In this document: piece after piece, positions 34,311-46,880 of the stretch
Numbering within the stretch: the stretch's first letter is position 1
Layout of the letters: the number at the start of each line of letters is the position of its first letter
DNA from: Mariannaea sp. PMI_226
Lineage: Eukaryota; Ascomycota; Sordariomycetes; Hypocreales; Nectriaceae
Length of the DNA stretch: 64,000 nucleotides
Reading direction: 5' to 3'
NCBI GenBank assembly: GCA_024336345.1
Contig: JANFOG010000003.1
Location: 1,432,501 to 1,496,500, forward strand
Notes under the pieces: model-generated
Seen by the model: the letters and a program-made list of their open reading frames with translations, nothing else
Told to the model about the DNA's origin: nothing
Databases searched by the model: none
Translations under genes and position numbers: made by a program

Positions 34311-37300
34311 GGTAAAAGAAAGAAGGGGCGGTGGGAATGTATGTACTTGTCACTGAGCTCTCTTACTTGGTATTTCGATGTTTGGGTAATGTTGGTCAGG
34401 GACTTTGAGGTTTCACGTCCCTGACTACTGGGCCGGGGATAGTAGAGAGCTTTGGTACAAGCTGACTTAGGGAAACTGGGGAGGTGAGGCAAGCCAGCAA
34501 TTACGACAGAATGAAAGCTTGGGTCCAAGGCGGCTCCCAAAAATGGGCTGTCAAGGTACACGTGATGTGTACGCCCGCAAGCTGGGTAATATCTGGCGTG
34601 TAACACAGACAGATCCTGTCTGTCGGTCTCTGTGTCAACTGATGCTAAAGGTAAACCAGTCACAAAAAGAATTGGGGAGGATTTCAAGCCGAGTGCAGAA
34701 ATGTGAAGTGGTGAAGTGGGGGTACAGGGAGAAGCAGGGTGAAGTCGCTGGGCCTTTGGTGGTCCCAGTGGTGAACAGCGAAGGGGGATTGAGGGTAACG
34801 AAGAACTGATGCAAAGTAACAAACAGTAGCAACGGGTAAGGAAGAACAATCAAGAGTAATCAGAGTAATCAAGGAGCAGTAGTGAATAATAATGAAGAGT
34901 TGGGGGGATGCTGTGCAATGCGGTGAAGAGCACCACCAACAACGAGGGGAACTTCCCGTCAGTTTAATAAAAGATTCGCGGGGCTCAAGTCAAGAAAACT
35001 GCCGACGCTGGAGATTCTCAACCCCAAACGACCCCTCATGATGTCGCGGTGCTGATGGGGAAGAAAAATCTCGGCACAAACTGCAAAACGACAAGTGACA
35101 GCCCATCGACAAACGACACTCGCACTGATGAAACCTGCAGCTGCGTACAGTTCGAAATAGGATATTCTACACTGTTCAACTGCAACAAACGATATGGACT
35201 TAGTGGTGTTGACAGACAAGAGATGCAGCTAGAGACGGGATGTAGCGTTTGGCTGGGGACGGCTCGGGAAAGAATTGGCTAGAGGTATTTCAGCTACGCT
35301 GCAGGAAACAAATTACCCAATCTCACTTAGTAAATCACAGCCCGTGGTTTGGCCACTGCCATTGCCAAATGTACGGGCTGTTTGCTGCCTCTCTACGACA
35401 CCACGACTGGTTCCAGGCCAGAAAGTGGCGTTTCTCTGTGTCACACACAAGCAGGATTCTGTTCAAACAAGCGCATGATACACTTTTATTATACTGGGCT
35501 ACAAAGAAGATAAGCTCAGCAGATATGGCGATACAGATGCTTCCCTAAATTCGTACAGATCGAACCCTGCCGATGAGGCGTCGCTAGCAACGAGTGACCG
35601 ACCGATGCTATGCCCACTGCATTTGTGGTATACTACGGTACATACCCTCTGTAGTTTATAGTGCATACACCGCTCGGTCACGCAAGCCCTAGCTGCATTG
35701 GTGAAAAGAAAGACACAGATTGGGAGAGGGACCCAACTCATCCTCCTACCGCTTGGCCTCGCTCCCCTACTGCCTGTGGTCGCTGTTTGTCTTTCATGCC
35801 AAGGCTCGGAGACATTCAGACATTGTATATCCTGGCACACTAATCGTACCAAAAGTTTATCAGTGTTATTTGATAGCACTACATACTACTCTTCCCTGGT
35901 GTCGCTCTCCTCACTCACCAGCACTATCGGATACATACTACACCCGCCCTGCAAGGTATCTCTAATCTAATCATACATCAAACGAAATCACGGGCATTGA
36001 TTTGGACTAGTGGCTCGAATCGCGTTTGTCAATCGGAATGGCCTCTTTCAGGATCACCACAGACCGCCCCTTGCGCCTACTGCATGCTACTGCTTCCCTC
36101 CCTCGATGCCCTCTCCGTTTGAAAATATAGGCACCCTCCAGCCCATAGTCAGCTGCATACAAACGATTGGTGATGCTGGAGGGAAGCTTAGGTCCATTCA
36201 GAAAGAAATGGCTCGTAAAATTCGTGTGACCAAACGAAGCGGAGAAATCATGCAGCGGCCCGTGATCACGTATTGGTCGCCACGCGGCAAGGCGATGCAT
36301 CGGTCCCTTAGAATTCCCCCCAGCCTCTTAGATTGAGGCTACATGATCTTGTACATTTCGTGTCTTTCTGCGTGTAACGATTAATGACAACCGGGTTTGC
36401 CGGCCTCACCTCTCTCCAATCAGTTCACCCACTTGACTATTCTTCCCTCTGACAGACAGTATAGCGACACCAAACGAAGCGTTACATTTTGCAAAACGTT
36501 TGCTAAACAAACCCTTCGCAAACCGGGAAACATCAGATGGCACTCTGTCGAGCGTCTATACCGCTCCTATTGGACCAGGGCGGTTGTTTGTTGTTTGATA
36601 CTCTCACAAGTTGTCCAAGGAAAGGTGGGCTCCCCTCCCCTAGATATTTCATAGATGATACTGATACTGTTTTTCTCTTAGTTCGGGGAGCTGTGACTGC
36701 CCTGATGTTAGGCACATAGCCATGAGAGCCTCACCATCCTGTGTGTTGGCCGTAGCTTAACTCTTAATTCGCCCTTGAAAAATTGTAAACCTGCGTTTAT
36801 GACTGAATCTGGATTGAGCTAGGCCACTCACCAGCTCAGATATGCTATCTTGTATTGTAACCAAGCCTCTTCGCCGGCCTATCTGGGATGCTGATCAATC
36901 AACAGTTCTAACAGCAATTGCTCACAACTCTGCAGTTATCCGGCGGCTGGGGCCATGGATGCAAGTATTCCTTAGTAAAAAGGAAATAAATTAACTCATC
37001 TACATATGCCTCCTTATAATCATGGTGAAATTGTTGGTTCTGTGGGGGTGGAATCCTACCGGCACCGAGACACCTACATCAAACGCACTCGACCACGTTC
37101 GATTCTGCCACAAACACCCTTCCTAGCTGTATGCATGAAGCAACTTACAGACGACTTTGTTACACACTGTCTGCACAGTGCTAGATCAGAATGGCTAGAG
37201 CCAGATTGATCCCAATCAGAGAGAGCATTGGGCGGGTGACATGTTGGAAGGGTCACACAAACCGTAAACACCGTCCTCGTTTCCTCCACCACCCGTCTGC

Positions 37301-39600
37301 ACAACACCCTTCTCAGCAAATAATGCAGAATACCGTACAAGTCCATGCGGCATTTATTTCCAACTAAATCAAATAGAACCGTGCATAGATTTATTCGACC
37401 AAACCATGCAAAGTCTGGAGGCTGCCTGCATAAAATGGCATCGAGGCTGTCCAGGCTACACTCTGAATTATACTCGAGTCGGACGCGATCTTTTCGATTC
37501 CCTAAATTGTGTGAGTGGAAGATACTATTGTTAGAGCGTTCGGGGATCCTCGTTACGCTTCACGGGCGGCAAATGGAAAATATACTCCATCTATAGTTGA
37601 TGAGGTGTTGATTGGCTACTGCTCGTAACTACTCTGCAACGCCTGGACTTGCATGATACGTAAAAGTCTCCATAGCAAGTCCTGGATAGTAATACGGGAT
37701 AGTATATGGATCATCTACACTAGGTGTATTATTATACAAAGTGTCGTGGGGAAGACAATCACTCTGTTCGTAGTGCTTGGCTTGGCTTTGCTGCGCTGTC
37801 TCGTCTATCAAACGCACATGGTGTGATCATATAGGCAATAACCATTTCGATAACTCGCATAATGTAAAACTCTATTTGTTACGAGGCAGGTGACTAGAAA
37901 TGTTGTAAATCGAACCAGTCGGATCTCTTCCTACTCCGTGCGATGTTGGAATCAGGACGTAAATAGCACACCAAATGCCCGGTTGCACATCCGGTTTGCA
38001 GACTTTGTGCCAGAACTACGTCGTGTTACCAGTGATAGGAATTTATGTATATCCAAACGAGCTCTCGCCACCACGGGCTGGGCATTGAACTCATAGGGCA
38101 AACGATGGGAGTTGCCATCCAGATGACACCTCCTCGTTCCCGTTCCAGAGGAATCACCTCTCTAGGCTTGTCATTTGCCAGCTTGGAACTGACTCGGCAA
38201 TGGACCACTCGTCATATGCACGATATGGGATCGTACAGACCCCACCCGAGGGAGCTTTTCCAAAAATGTAAGCGTCCGGGTATTGGCCTGTTGCTATTGC
38301 CATTCCAAGGAGGCGAATCTCCATCGTGCTTTCAGAGTCACCATTTCTTCAAAGCGCCCATAAAGAATCATAGAGCTGACGAATCCCAGTTTCCCTTTAA
38401 TTTAGTGGATTACAACCACTAGATACGTATCAGAAGGCAAACGGTGGAAAAGTAATGGTGACAGTAGGGATAGAAGCGTGTCCGGTGAAGCTTCAAGCCG
38501 GACTATATATACTTCCCTCTTGCTACTCTCCACAGATGTTGTTTTGCTTTGTAGCTTAGATGAACCACGTTTCGCACGGGTTGATTGTACTTCAAGGTTG
38601 TGCAAGTGGCGGGCATAGTAGGTGGAAAGGAATTTCAGAATCAATTTGCAATAAGGAGATTTATGATCTGGGGTCCACTTTCAATGTAGTGGAAGCTGTA
38701 GCTTGCTGACAACTGTTTAGTGAGACAGATTTGTACCACTTCCCAGCATTACTCCAGATAATGTTTTACCGCATGGCAGCCTCGATTGCCCACGATTGTA
38801 CAGCTTCCACGCTATATCAGTCTAATTATACAACTCAAATTTCTCAACTCCCACAAGGTTTTTATTTCCCTTTAAATAGACCAAGTGTTCACAGACATCC
38901 ACGTAGCCGTCACTGAGAGGCCACATTCGATGTGAGTCCTCCATCCCGTGTTTCCAGAGGGGATCGCCAACCATGAGCGAAACATTTTATAGCTAGCAGA
39001 TTACAGCACCTTGAACTCGCTGGTTTTTTTAGCCTATAGCTTAGCCGGAGTGTCGTGTTAACTGAAATGTTGAACTTTCAGCAAGACGCAGTTGAGAAAA
39101 CCGACCTACCCTGGATATACCAGTCAAGCACCACCATCTACAACATCAGCATTCTGTCAAGTGGGCAATAGGATATTACTGATACGCCATGATACAAATT
39201 ATAGAAACTTGATATTATCGCATTTTGAATATAGGCTTAGAATGGTACTTGTGTTAGGGTTTAGGTATTGCATGTTCTTCGTTAGGAATGCCTAGCCTAT
39301 AAGACACTGTAACAATATTTTACCCAAATTTTGGTATACACCATGAAGAGTCTGGATTTTAAGAGAAATTCATGACAGGAATCAACCTAGATACTGTGAG
39401 AAACCTGGTCTGCTCTCAACACCTCAATATTCTTAACATATTTGTTCGCACCACCATTTCATAACTGAAATCTGGCATCTCCTTCTTCCACCATATTCCT
39501 CTTCTTGTGCCGATGATGAATTACTCCATTAACTATTCACCTTGTGTCATTGCTGCTTGATACTTGCTTTGTTGTCGACCAAAGATCATTTGCATGCAAC
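34311..39600. other. 5.3 kb gene-poor region
   Basis: This is the largest gap in the window. The left end is the upstream region of the zinc-finger gene. I find no supported gene, tRNA or transposon signature. Short ORFs (for example 36007-36300 minus and 37629-37817 minus) lack motifs. Confidence 0.5.
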
Positions 39601-41353
39601 TGCTTGGACCCTAGCCCTGAATATGAGGGGAGACATAGGTGGGATCCAACTGCTCAATGGACTGAGAAAGAAGAAAAGAAGCTCGTTAGAAGAGTGAGTA
39701 TTGGTTCAATCTTAGAACAGAGCTCAATATGGAAATCTGGCTAATGTCTCAATCTGAAAGCTTGATAAAAAGATATGCGCTTGGGTCTGCCTCATGTTCT
39801 TCGCATTACAACTAGATCGGGGTAACATCTCTCAAGCTCTGAGCGATGGCATGCTAGATGACCTAGGTCTAACGACAGACCACTACAACTATGGCATGAT
39901 GATATTCTACCTTTGCTTTCTGTCGGCTGAGGTTCCGTCGCAGATGGTCTCCAAGAAACTTGGCCCAGACGTATGGATTCCGATTCAGATGGTTACCTGG
40001 AGTGTCATCGGAATTTGCCAGGGATTCGTTGTGGGAAAGAAGAGTTTCTATGCAACTCGTGCACTGCTGGGATTGGTGGAAGGTGGCTTCATTCCCGACG
40101 CCATCCTTTATCTCTCCTATTTTTACACCAACAAGGAGTTGCCAATGCGAATGGCCTTCTTCTATTGCTCATCTCACTTCACCTATATTCTTGCAGCATT
40201 TTTTGCCTACGGGATTCTTCACATGCGATCTATTGGGGGCTGGGAAGGCTGGAGATGGTTGTTTGCTCTGGAGGGAGGCTTGACAGCTATCATTGGCGTG
40301 ATGTCTTGGTTTTATCTTCCCCCCGGTCCAACGCAAACGGCAAGTTGGTTCCGAGGAAAGGATGGTTGGTTCACGGAACGGCAAGAAGTAATCATGGTGA
40401 ATCGAGTTCTTCGTGATGATCCCGGAAAGGTATGTTGACAGATAATGCATAAGATCCATCCGATGCTGGAGCATAGGGCTAATAGAAATGATTTAGGGAG
40501 GCATGCATAATCGCCAAGGCTTGACCCTGAGGCTTCTCTGGGCGTCCCTAACTGATTACGACCTTTGGCCGCTCTATGCCATCAGCTGGACACTATTGAT
40601 CCCCACTAATCCGGTATCAGCTTACTTGACTCTCAACTTGAGAGCGCTTGGTTTCAGCACGTTCCAGACAAACCTTCTGACCATTCCCGCCTATGTCTTA
40701 TTCTTGACCCAGCTAATCTTTTGGACCTGGTATTCGGAGAAGATTAACAACCGCATGGCAATAGTTCTATTCTACTCGTTCTGGTGTCTGGCTTTACTGC
40801 TCGCATTGGAACTTCTTCCAACTAGCTCGAGCCCTTGGTCCTGGTATGCGATCAGCGTTTTCCTCATTGGATATCCTTACATCCATTCAATTAATGGTGA
40901 GCCCAAGATCATGGCTAATTGATCTTATCTTTTCTCTTTCTGACTAGTATGTTCTTGCAGTGAGCCTTACATCTCGAAACGCCGGATCGGTACGAACGCG
41001 AACAATTGGTTCAGCCGTATACAACATGATTTGCCAAGCGAGTTCTGTTATCGCCTCTAATGTGAGTTATCTTACGCTGATCTAATCTTTGTATCAAGTA
41101 GTTCTAACTGGTTCATTCTGCGTAGATATACCGTGCTGATGATGCACCATACTACAGACGGGGCAACAAGATTCTTCTGGGCGTCGTTGGCTGGAACGTT
41201 ATCATGACCATCTTCGTCAAGCTCTACTATGTTTGGCGCAACCGAACACGCGAACGCTTCTGGGATGCTATGACCGCGGAGGAGAAGGAGCATTATCTGA
41301 AGACGACCAAGGACGAGGGCAACAAAAGGCTCGACTTTCGATTTGCGCACTGA
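39601..41353 (+). CDS. MFS permease, Dal5-like anion:cation symporter family (start unresolved)
   Basis: A 12-helix plasma-membrane permease of the family that includes allantoate, nicotinate and pantothenate transporters. The substrate is unknown. Exons: up to 39693, 39761-40429, 40497-40896, 40961-41061 and 41126-41353, about 496 visible residues. The N-terminal tail RWDPTAQWTEKEEKKLVRR precedes TM1 (ALQLDRGNISQALSDGML, the family signature). TM4-5 carry ATRALLGLVEGGFIPD. The C-terminal half includes TSRNAGSVRTRTIGSAVYNM and IYRADDAPYYRRGN, both typical of the family. The tail ends RLDFRFAH. All internal junctions are phase-consistent. The initiator ATG is not in this frame upstream, so a short first exon remains to be found; an ATG at 39513 or 39516 is one candidate. 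Confidence 0.85.
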
Positions 41354-42923
41354 ACGTGGGTTGCATGCCAGATTTGCCACCGAGTCGTCTTCAATTAAAT
41401 GCGAAATTTGAACTGCTATGCTGGTCACGGGGTAGTAGCTAGAAAGTTACTAGAGCCGCCCGGTCATGATGTTCAATACATACCGATGTAAGGTCGGATG
41501 CTCGATGTTTTTGGTCATCGGCACAAGAAAGTAGAGTATTTAAATCTGATGAGAACTGAAAGCGCACGATATCACAATTGAAGTTGACTTGATATCAGTA
41601 GAAAACTTAAATGGTGAGAACTGTTCAGCGTTTGCTGAGTGGCCATATATGATAGCGTTTCTGGATAAGTGGTTCGACTTCCACCAATGCAACTCTGCGA
41701 TGAATAAATAAAGACTTTTCCCATTTGGTAATTGGACACTCAACCAGTCTGGCAAGAACTCAAGGCGGCCTTGTGTTGGTGATTGTCACTGTATAACGAA
41801 TAAGCGGCCTCGTTTTGTGTTGCTTAGACAAAGACCGCTAAGCGATGACTTCGATATGCTGGCTACATTTGCTTTTATAGAGACGCCATTCATATAGCAA
41901 AAATACTTCCCGTTCGATCAACCGAACGTTTTCAGTTTGATACCTTTTCAGCATCATCCATTTCCCGCGACTTCTGCCTCTCCAGTCGCGTAGTCTCGGG
42001 CCGGTGTTTCCCGGGCTACGTGTCCAGCAACTGGATAACTAGCACCTGACTACCTACCTAGTCTACACTAGTCGACGAAGTGCTGTTTGTATTTAGTGAG
42101 GCTAGTACTTGGTGATTAGCAGAATTATAATCTGTAGTAGATTGTGGGTTAATCTATAGAATGAAAGCCTAGCAAGTTACTTTTTCATTGGTCAGGTGAG
42201 GTGACAACTCAAAACGCCTGCAAATTGTCCGGCCTGTTACAGCCTGGAGGGAAATACCAGCTCGCCAAACTTTTAGGGGCCATTCCCGTGCTTGTACGAT
42301 CAGCCAGCTGACTTGCTTCGCCGCGACGACAACGATCAGAAGACGCGCTCGGCTTATTTAGGACCGAGTCCCCCCGAATGACTGTACAGTGATTTCATGT
42401 TGATTTTTTTTTTTTCCCCTCCCTTTTCATCTGGTGTTTTTCACAATCAAGTTTTAAATCACGAAAAGCCAAACGACGCCTACAGCACCGCATGCTCCAT
42501 TTGCTCGCGTGCGGGCTCCTGCGAGTGAGCCTTATAAGGCGCCAAGCCACGTCGACTAATCAGTTTCAGCAGAGGGTTACCTCCTTGTGGGACTTCTGGA
42601 GATGGTCGGCTTCAGGCGTACGGCACAAGGCACACTTCGACCCTCCAGTGGGGACTTTAAAACACACTAAGCACGAGGCAGCCTGGAAGCCTTCCACGGC
42701 AATTACCTACAGTATGCTCAATGCCTGATGGCTAAGCAGTGCCCTGCAAAAAAAGGCACTTTGGTCTCGAAACTTGATACCCAAAAGGGGCCAGACGCTT
42801 CTCTCACCCGTGTGGTCTCTACTACATATGTAATATCTCGCCTATTCCCGCCTCTTACTGCCCTGCAGTCTACTGTACGATTCTATCGTTTGTCTTTTGA
42901 CCCATTCCGATACTTTCAGCCAC
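41354..42923. other. 1.6 kb intergenic region
   Basis: It includes a T-run near 42404-42416. It holds the promoter side of the metallopeptidase gene. No other gene was recognised. Confidence 0.5.
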
Positions 42924-44373
42924 ATGTTTCCATCTCGACTACCTATAAGGCCAGCGTTGATAGGCTTGTTGGCCCGTTCAACTCCGCGCCTTCGGTGTGC
43001 AGTCGCTCCGTTCTATGCCTTAGTCACCCATGCAACCACCACCACCACCACCACCACCACCACCTCATCTTCCATAATTCGCTCCACCCGCTTTCTGTCT
43101 CACAGTCATCAGCCACGCCTAAACCAAACCCCACAGCAAGACTTCAAAGACGATGCTCGCCAACGTATCAGCAATGCCAAGTCGAAACCACCCTTCCTCA
43201 GCCGGGTTGCCCGTCGCTTCGCATTCATTGGCAGGATGCGCAAGTCGAAGCAGATTGTCCTCGCCACCATGCTCACCTCCCTGGGATTCTACTTCTACAA
43301 CTCGGACACGGTAGCCGTAACCGGCCGTAAGCGGTACAATATCATTCCACAACCATTATGCATTTGGGCATTTTCCTGGATTCCCAATTTTGCCATTGAG
43401 GATATCAAGGAGGATGGTGGATCCCTGTTGTCCGATTTAGATGCTAGAGTGATCACAGTTAAGAGAGTTTTAAGGAGGTTGATGCCTTTGAGCGGAATGG
43501 GACACCTAGATTGGGAAATTTTTATCTTTGAAAATGATGCCCCTGACTGTAAGTTTGGCCCTTTTTATTTCTTATTTCATTCCCCCAGTTTATTTTCTTT
43601 TCTTTTCTTTTCTTTTATTTTCTTTTATTTTCTTTTTATTCTTTATTTTTTATTTTTATTTTTCCAGTTGTTGCTTCAATCAAGACTAACTCAACTCGCG
43701 TTCAAGATCCTATTTACGAAGTCTCCGTTACACCTGGAGGCAAGGTTTTCATTCATACGGGCATGCTTAGTCTCTGTGAAAACGAGGATGCCATTGCTAC
43801 ATTACTCGGTCATGAAATTGCACATACCATAGCAATGCACACCACAGAAAAGCTGTCTGCCTTCTTCATGGGCCATTTGACTGCGGGAAGCCTGTCCTTC
43901 TTGGCTTGCGGGCTACCAGGTCTAGCAATTTATAGTTATTTTGCTTATATCGGGACTCTGGAGGTGTTGTTCTTTCTCCCTCGGAGCCGCATTCGAGAGA
44001 GTGAGGCAGACTATATGGGTCTTCTCCTGATGGCGAGAGCGTGCTATGACCCTAGAGAGGCAGTCAAGTTCTGGCAGCGCGCGCACCCAATTTTCATGGA
44101 AATCAGTGAAGAACCACCCGAAAAGTGGCGCTCACATCCTCCGGTAAGGCATTGCACTGGCAACAGTGAAACCGACACTTGAAAGTTTGTCATGAGCTAA
44201 TGAGTTTTTTTTTATTATTATTTTTATAGTTGGAAGACCGTATTGCCAAGTTGAATGAATGGATGCCAGAGGCAATGAAAAAGAGGGCAGAGAGCGAGTG
44301 TAATGATACGATATTGTTTGCCGATCGGTTCTGGACATCTATGCGTTCAGGGTCAATCAACGTGCCTGGTTAG
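42924..44373 (+). CDS. OMA1: Mitochondrial M48 metallopeptidase, OMA1-like
   Basis: Exons 42924-43548, 43668-44143 and 44230-44373 give 414 residues. OMA1 is a zinc peptidase of the mitochondrial inner membrane that acts in membrane-protein quality control. Seen here: an Arg/Ser-rich, acid-poor N-terminus suited to mitochondrial import (MFPSRLPIRPALIGLLARST); a Thr10 tract (about 38-47) encoded by pure ACC repeats; a short hydrophobic segment (about 115-125, IVLATMLTSLGFYFY); then VTPGGKVFIHTGML and the zinc motif HEIAH (257-261). The third-ligand motif ESEAD follows at 319-323 after hydrophobic helices. Order and size match fungal OMA1. Intron 1 is packed with TTTTC repeats. The start is the first ATG followed by the presequence. 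A related M48 paralogue cannot be excluded. Confidence 0.88.
43035..43064 (+). repeat. (ACC)10 microsatellite in coding sequence
   Basis: Ten perfect ACC codons encode a Thr10 run in the N-terminal region of the OMA1-like protein. Confidence 0.95.
43593..43660 (+). repeat. TTTTC/TTTTA microsatellite in intron 1
   Basis: Tandem TTTTC and TTTTA units fill most of the 119-nt intron 43549-43667 just before its TTTCCAG acceptor. Confidence 0.85.
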
Positions 44374-45074
44374 CGTTTGATCAGACCTAACCAAACACAG
44401 ATATGAGTAATGTATGATATTTCCAATAGACTAACGGTTATGGGTATAATTATAGAGTCGATAACGAACTCTGATGGAGTATTCTTGGTTGAATCTACAT
44501 GAATTCGGATGCGGACGAATCATGATGTATAATAGGGGATATAGGGATGATGGCAGCAGATGGGAAGTGCGTTTCCGTTCTAATGGGATCGTACTACATC
44601 TTGGAATTCTCTACTCTCTTCATATATCGCAGAAGACACGAGATATGCCTCAAACAATAAAATTCTTGCGATGGTTTCGTTTCCAGTTCCACAACATCTG
44701 TCAAGATATCTGACGGTTATCGAGCCACTCTTCATTCCCTTTCGTCAAGGTGAAGCCGTACCACCGGAATAGGCTAGCCATGCTTGCTACCAGAGCTCTA
44801 CGTTCTTCTTGATAATGGAAGTCTGCCACTAACTCGCTCAAATGCCAACCAGAGCACAGTTCTGTGAGTGTCGCAGTTCGGATAGGAAGACCAACCCTTG
44901 CCAGCTGGCAGCTCTCTTGGGCAAATATGCCACGCGACCATCACAGGCCAATTAGGTCATGCGACAGCTCTGATTATGGGGCGAGGTGGGGTTGTTCCAT
45001 ATAGGACTTTGTACACGAAGTAGCAGGTAGCGTGCAAAGTCAATTAACGTACCAGAGGGGTGAATATTTATGAA
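44374..45074. other. Convergent intergenic spacer
   Basis: It lies between the convergent OMA1-like and kinase-like genes. Nothing was recognised. Confidence 0.5.
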
Positions 45075-46004
45075 TTAGTAAATGAGTTGCAATTCCCGTA
45101 ATATCAAGAGGAACATTGATGCCTCTAGCGGGTAAGGCCTAATTATAGCATCTACACTTTCCACCCAGCTCTCCTCTGATTGAAATCGTGCTACTGCTGA
45201 TGCATATTCCCAATATGCAGGATACCATCCAGCAGACTCCCAATCCAAAATTCCCTTAAGTCTCCATTGCTGGCCTAGCTCTTTTGTATCCACTTTCTCC
45301 ACAATAATGTTCTGCATGTGTAGATCTCCATGCGTAAAGTTCACTTCATAATTCTTTAGTGTAGAGGGGAGATGCCGGAATAGAAAGGGAGATAGCCATC
45401 CAAATCGTCCATTTTCTTCCCAATTATGTTTTGTTATAAGGGCCATTGCTCGACTAATATCCTCTGCGGTTTGAAACGGACCATTAATGCTGGTACTAGT
45501 AGGGCCTGATGTGCAAAAGATTGGACTAGGGACACTACCACCACAAACACCTCCAATGAAGTTCTGAGGTGGATTAAGTGAACGCATTTGTAAGAATATT
45601 TGTCGAAGTTCTTGTGTAATGGATGATTTGGATTCAACCGAAAGAGATGCCCATATTGAGTGCAAGTTAATGCCCTGAATATATTCCATGACGAGATAAA
45701 GCGGCCCAGAACGTGAATGACGATACATGGCGTATAAACGAGGCGTAGAAATCTTCGAGTGATTTTCAATAAAAAGAAGGGCATTTCCTTCATTTTCAGT
45801 GACGCTGGTACCGTATTTGACAAGATAGATGTCCCTAATACAGCAGACACCACCACTACCTCCCATCGCTTTTCTCCGAGGAGAAAGATTGGAAGGTGAA
45901 TTGTGAATTTCGTTCAACGTGGGTAGAGGACCGGGCAGTTCCGTCGCGTCGCGAAAGTAAGGAAGCTGTACTGGCACAGGCACAGGATTGTCGTCTTGTG
46001 CCAT
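45075..46004 (-). CDS. APH-fold small-molecule kinase-like protein
   Basis: A single exon of 309 residues. It belongs to the aminoglycoside-phosphotransferase/choline-kinase fold, which is widespread and mostly uncharacterised in fungi. Seen: a lysine strand (DIYLVKYGTSV, about 58-68); the hinge LYLVMEYIQGINL (about 102-114); the catalytic loop FTHGDLHMQNIIV (HGD at 225-227, metal-binding Asn 232); and the second metal motif GILDWESAGWYPAYWEY (Asp 254). All key residues are present, so the protein is probably an active kinase. The phosphate acceptor cannot be told from the sequence. Such genes are not evidence of drug resistance in fungi. The upstream TTTTTG array near 46039-46060 lies in its promoter. 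Confidence 0.85.
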   Translation of the reverse strand: MAQDDNPVPVPVQLPYFRDATELPGPLPTLNEIHNSPSNLSPRRKAMGGSGGVCCIRDIYLVKYGTSVTENEGNALLFIENHSKISTPRLYAMYRHSRSGPLYLVMEYIQGINLHSIWASLSVESKSSITQELRQIFLQMRSLNPPQNFIGGVCGGSVPSPIFCTSGPTSTSINGPFQTAEDISRAMALITKHNWEENGRFGWLSPFLFRHLPSTLKNYEVNFTHGDLHMQNIIVEKVDTKELGQQWRLKGILDWESAGWYPAYWEYASAVARFQSEESWVESVDAIIRPYPLEASMFLLILRELQLIY

Positions 46005-46880
46005 CGTTGAGTAGTCGAATTGGTTTCAATATGCGATTTGTTTTTGTTTTTGTTTTTGTTTTCGTCAGGCTGTAGTAGTTCCTATTTGCAATTAATGGGA
46101 TTTACCGTTTAGATAGAATATGCATCTATGCAAATTGGCTATTGGAGGTCTGAGGTCTCGTGCTCTGGTTTCCAAAAAAACCAGGCGAACGAAGTGCGGT
46201 GGAGGGCGTGTGAATGTTCCAAACATATTTTGTGGACTCTAGAGGGCCCGTCAAGGGCACATAATTAGTAGCAGCTCTTCTTTCGGACAGGCCTCTAGGA
46301 TATCACTTCATACCTGTGTGATCAGACGATTTGAATGTCCCAATTTGGCAAATGGCTACAAGCGCTGCGTTTCAGGAGCCTGAGACCAACGCGTGTTGGC
46401 CGTTTCTGGCGGCCCGTCCATGACCAAGTCTGTGTTAGTAAAGTTACCAACCACGCGAGACCGATTCAAATAGGGAATCACTAACACCACTTAGAGAACG
46501 ATTGCGTTTGAATATGAAATAAGCGCCCGCCTCAATTTCAATTCAGACTTCCCATCTGGTCGCGAGGGAGAATGCAGTGCATGGGGGCAGGTTGAGTGCA
46601 TGCTTGCCGCCGGGATGCATTTGTGAAACTGGCAATACATACTAGTAACCAACATAATTATCAGAACCAACAACTGTCTTCCATAAGTCATCCCGAGCCG
46701 GGTATAATTATATATGGTGCTGGCACAGTTCATATCTTCTGAAACAAAAGCCTATCAACCAAGCTCTTTTTTTTCTTCTTTTTTCTTTTCCTTTTTGGCC
46801 CCCCCACCCCATTTCAGGGACATTCCTGTTAATATTCCTGTTTCACACCTATTGTTACTAAGCTATCTATTTCGTCCATA
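46005..46880. other. Divergent promoter region
   Basis: It separates two divergent genes (46004 minus, 46881 plus). It holds TTTTTG repeats near 46039 and a pyrimidine tract near 46765-46812. No gene is seen. Confidence 0.5.

Noticed and set aside
37629..37817. Protein-like 62-codon minus-strand frame (YTIPYYYPGLAMETF)
   Set aside because: It starts only at GTG, no partner exon was found and no family is recognised; too weak to list as a gene.
34311..39600. Transposon in the gene-poor gap
   Set aside because: I found no terminal repeats, target duplication, or transposase or reverse-transcriptase motifs.
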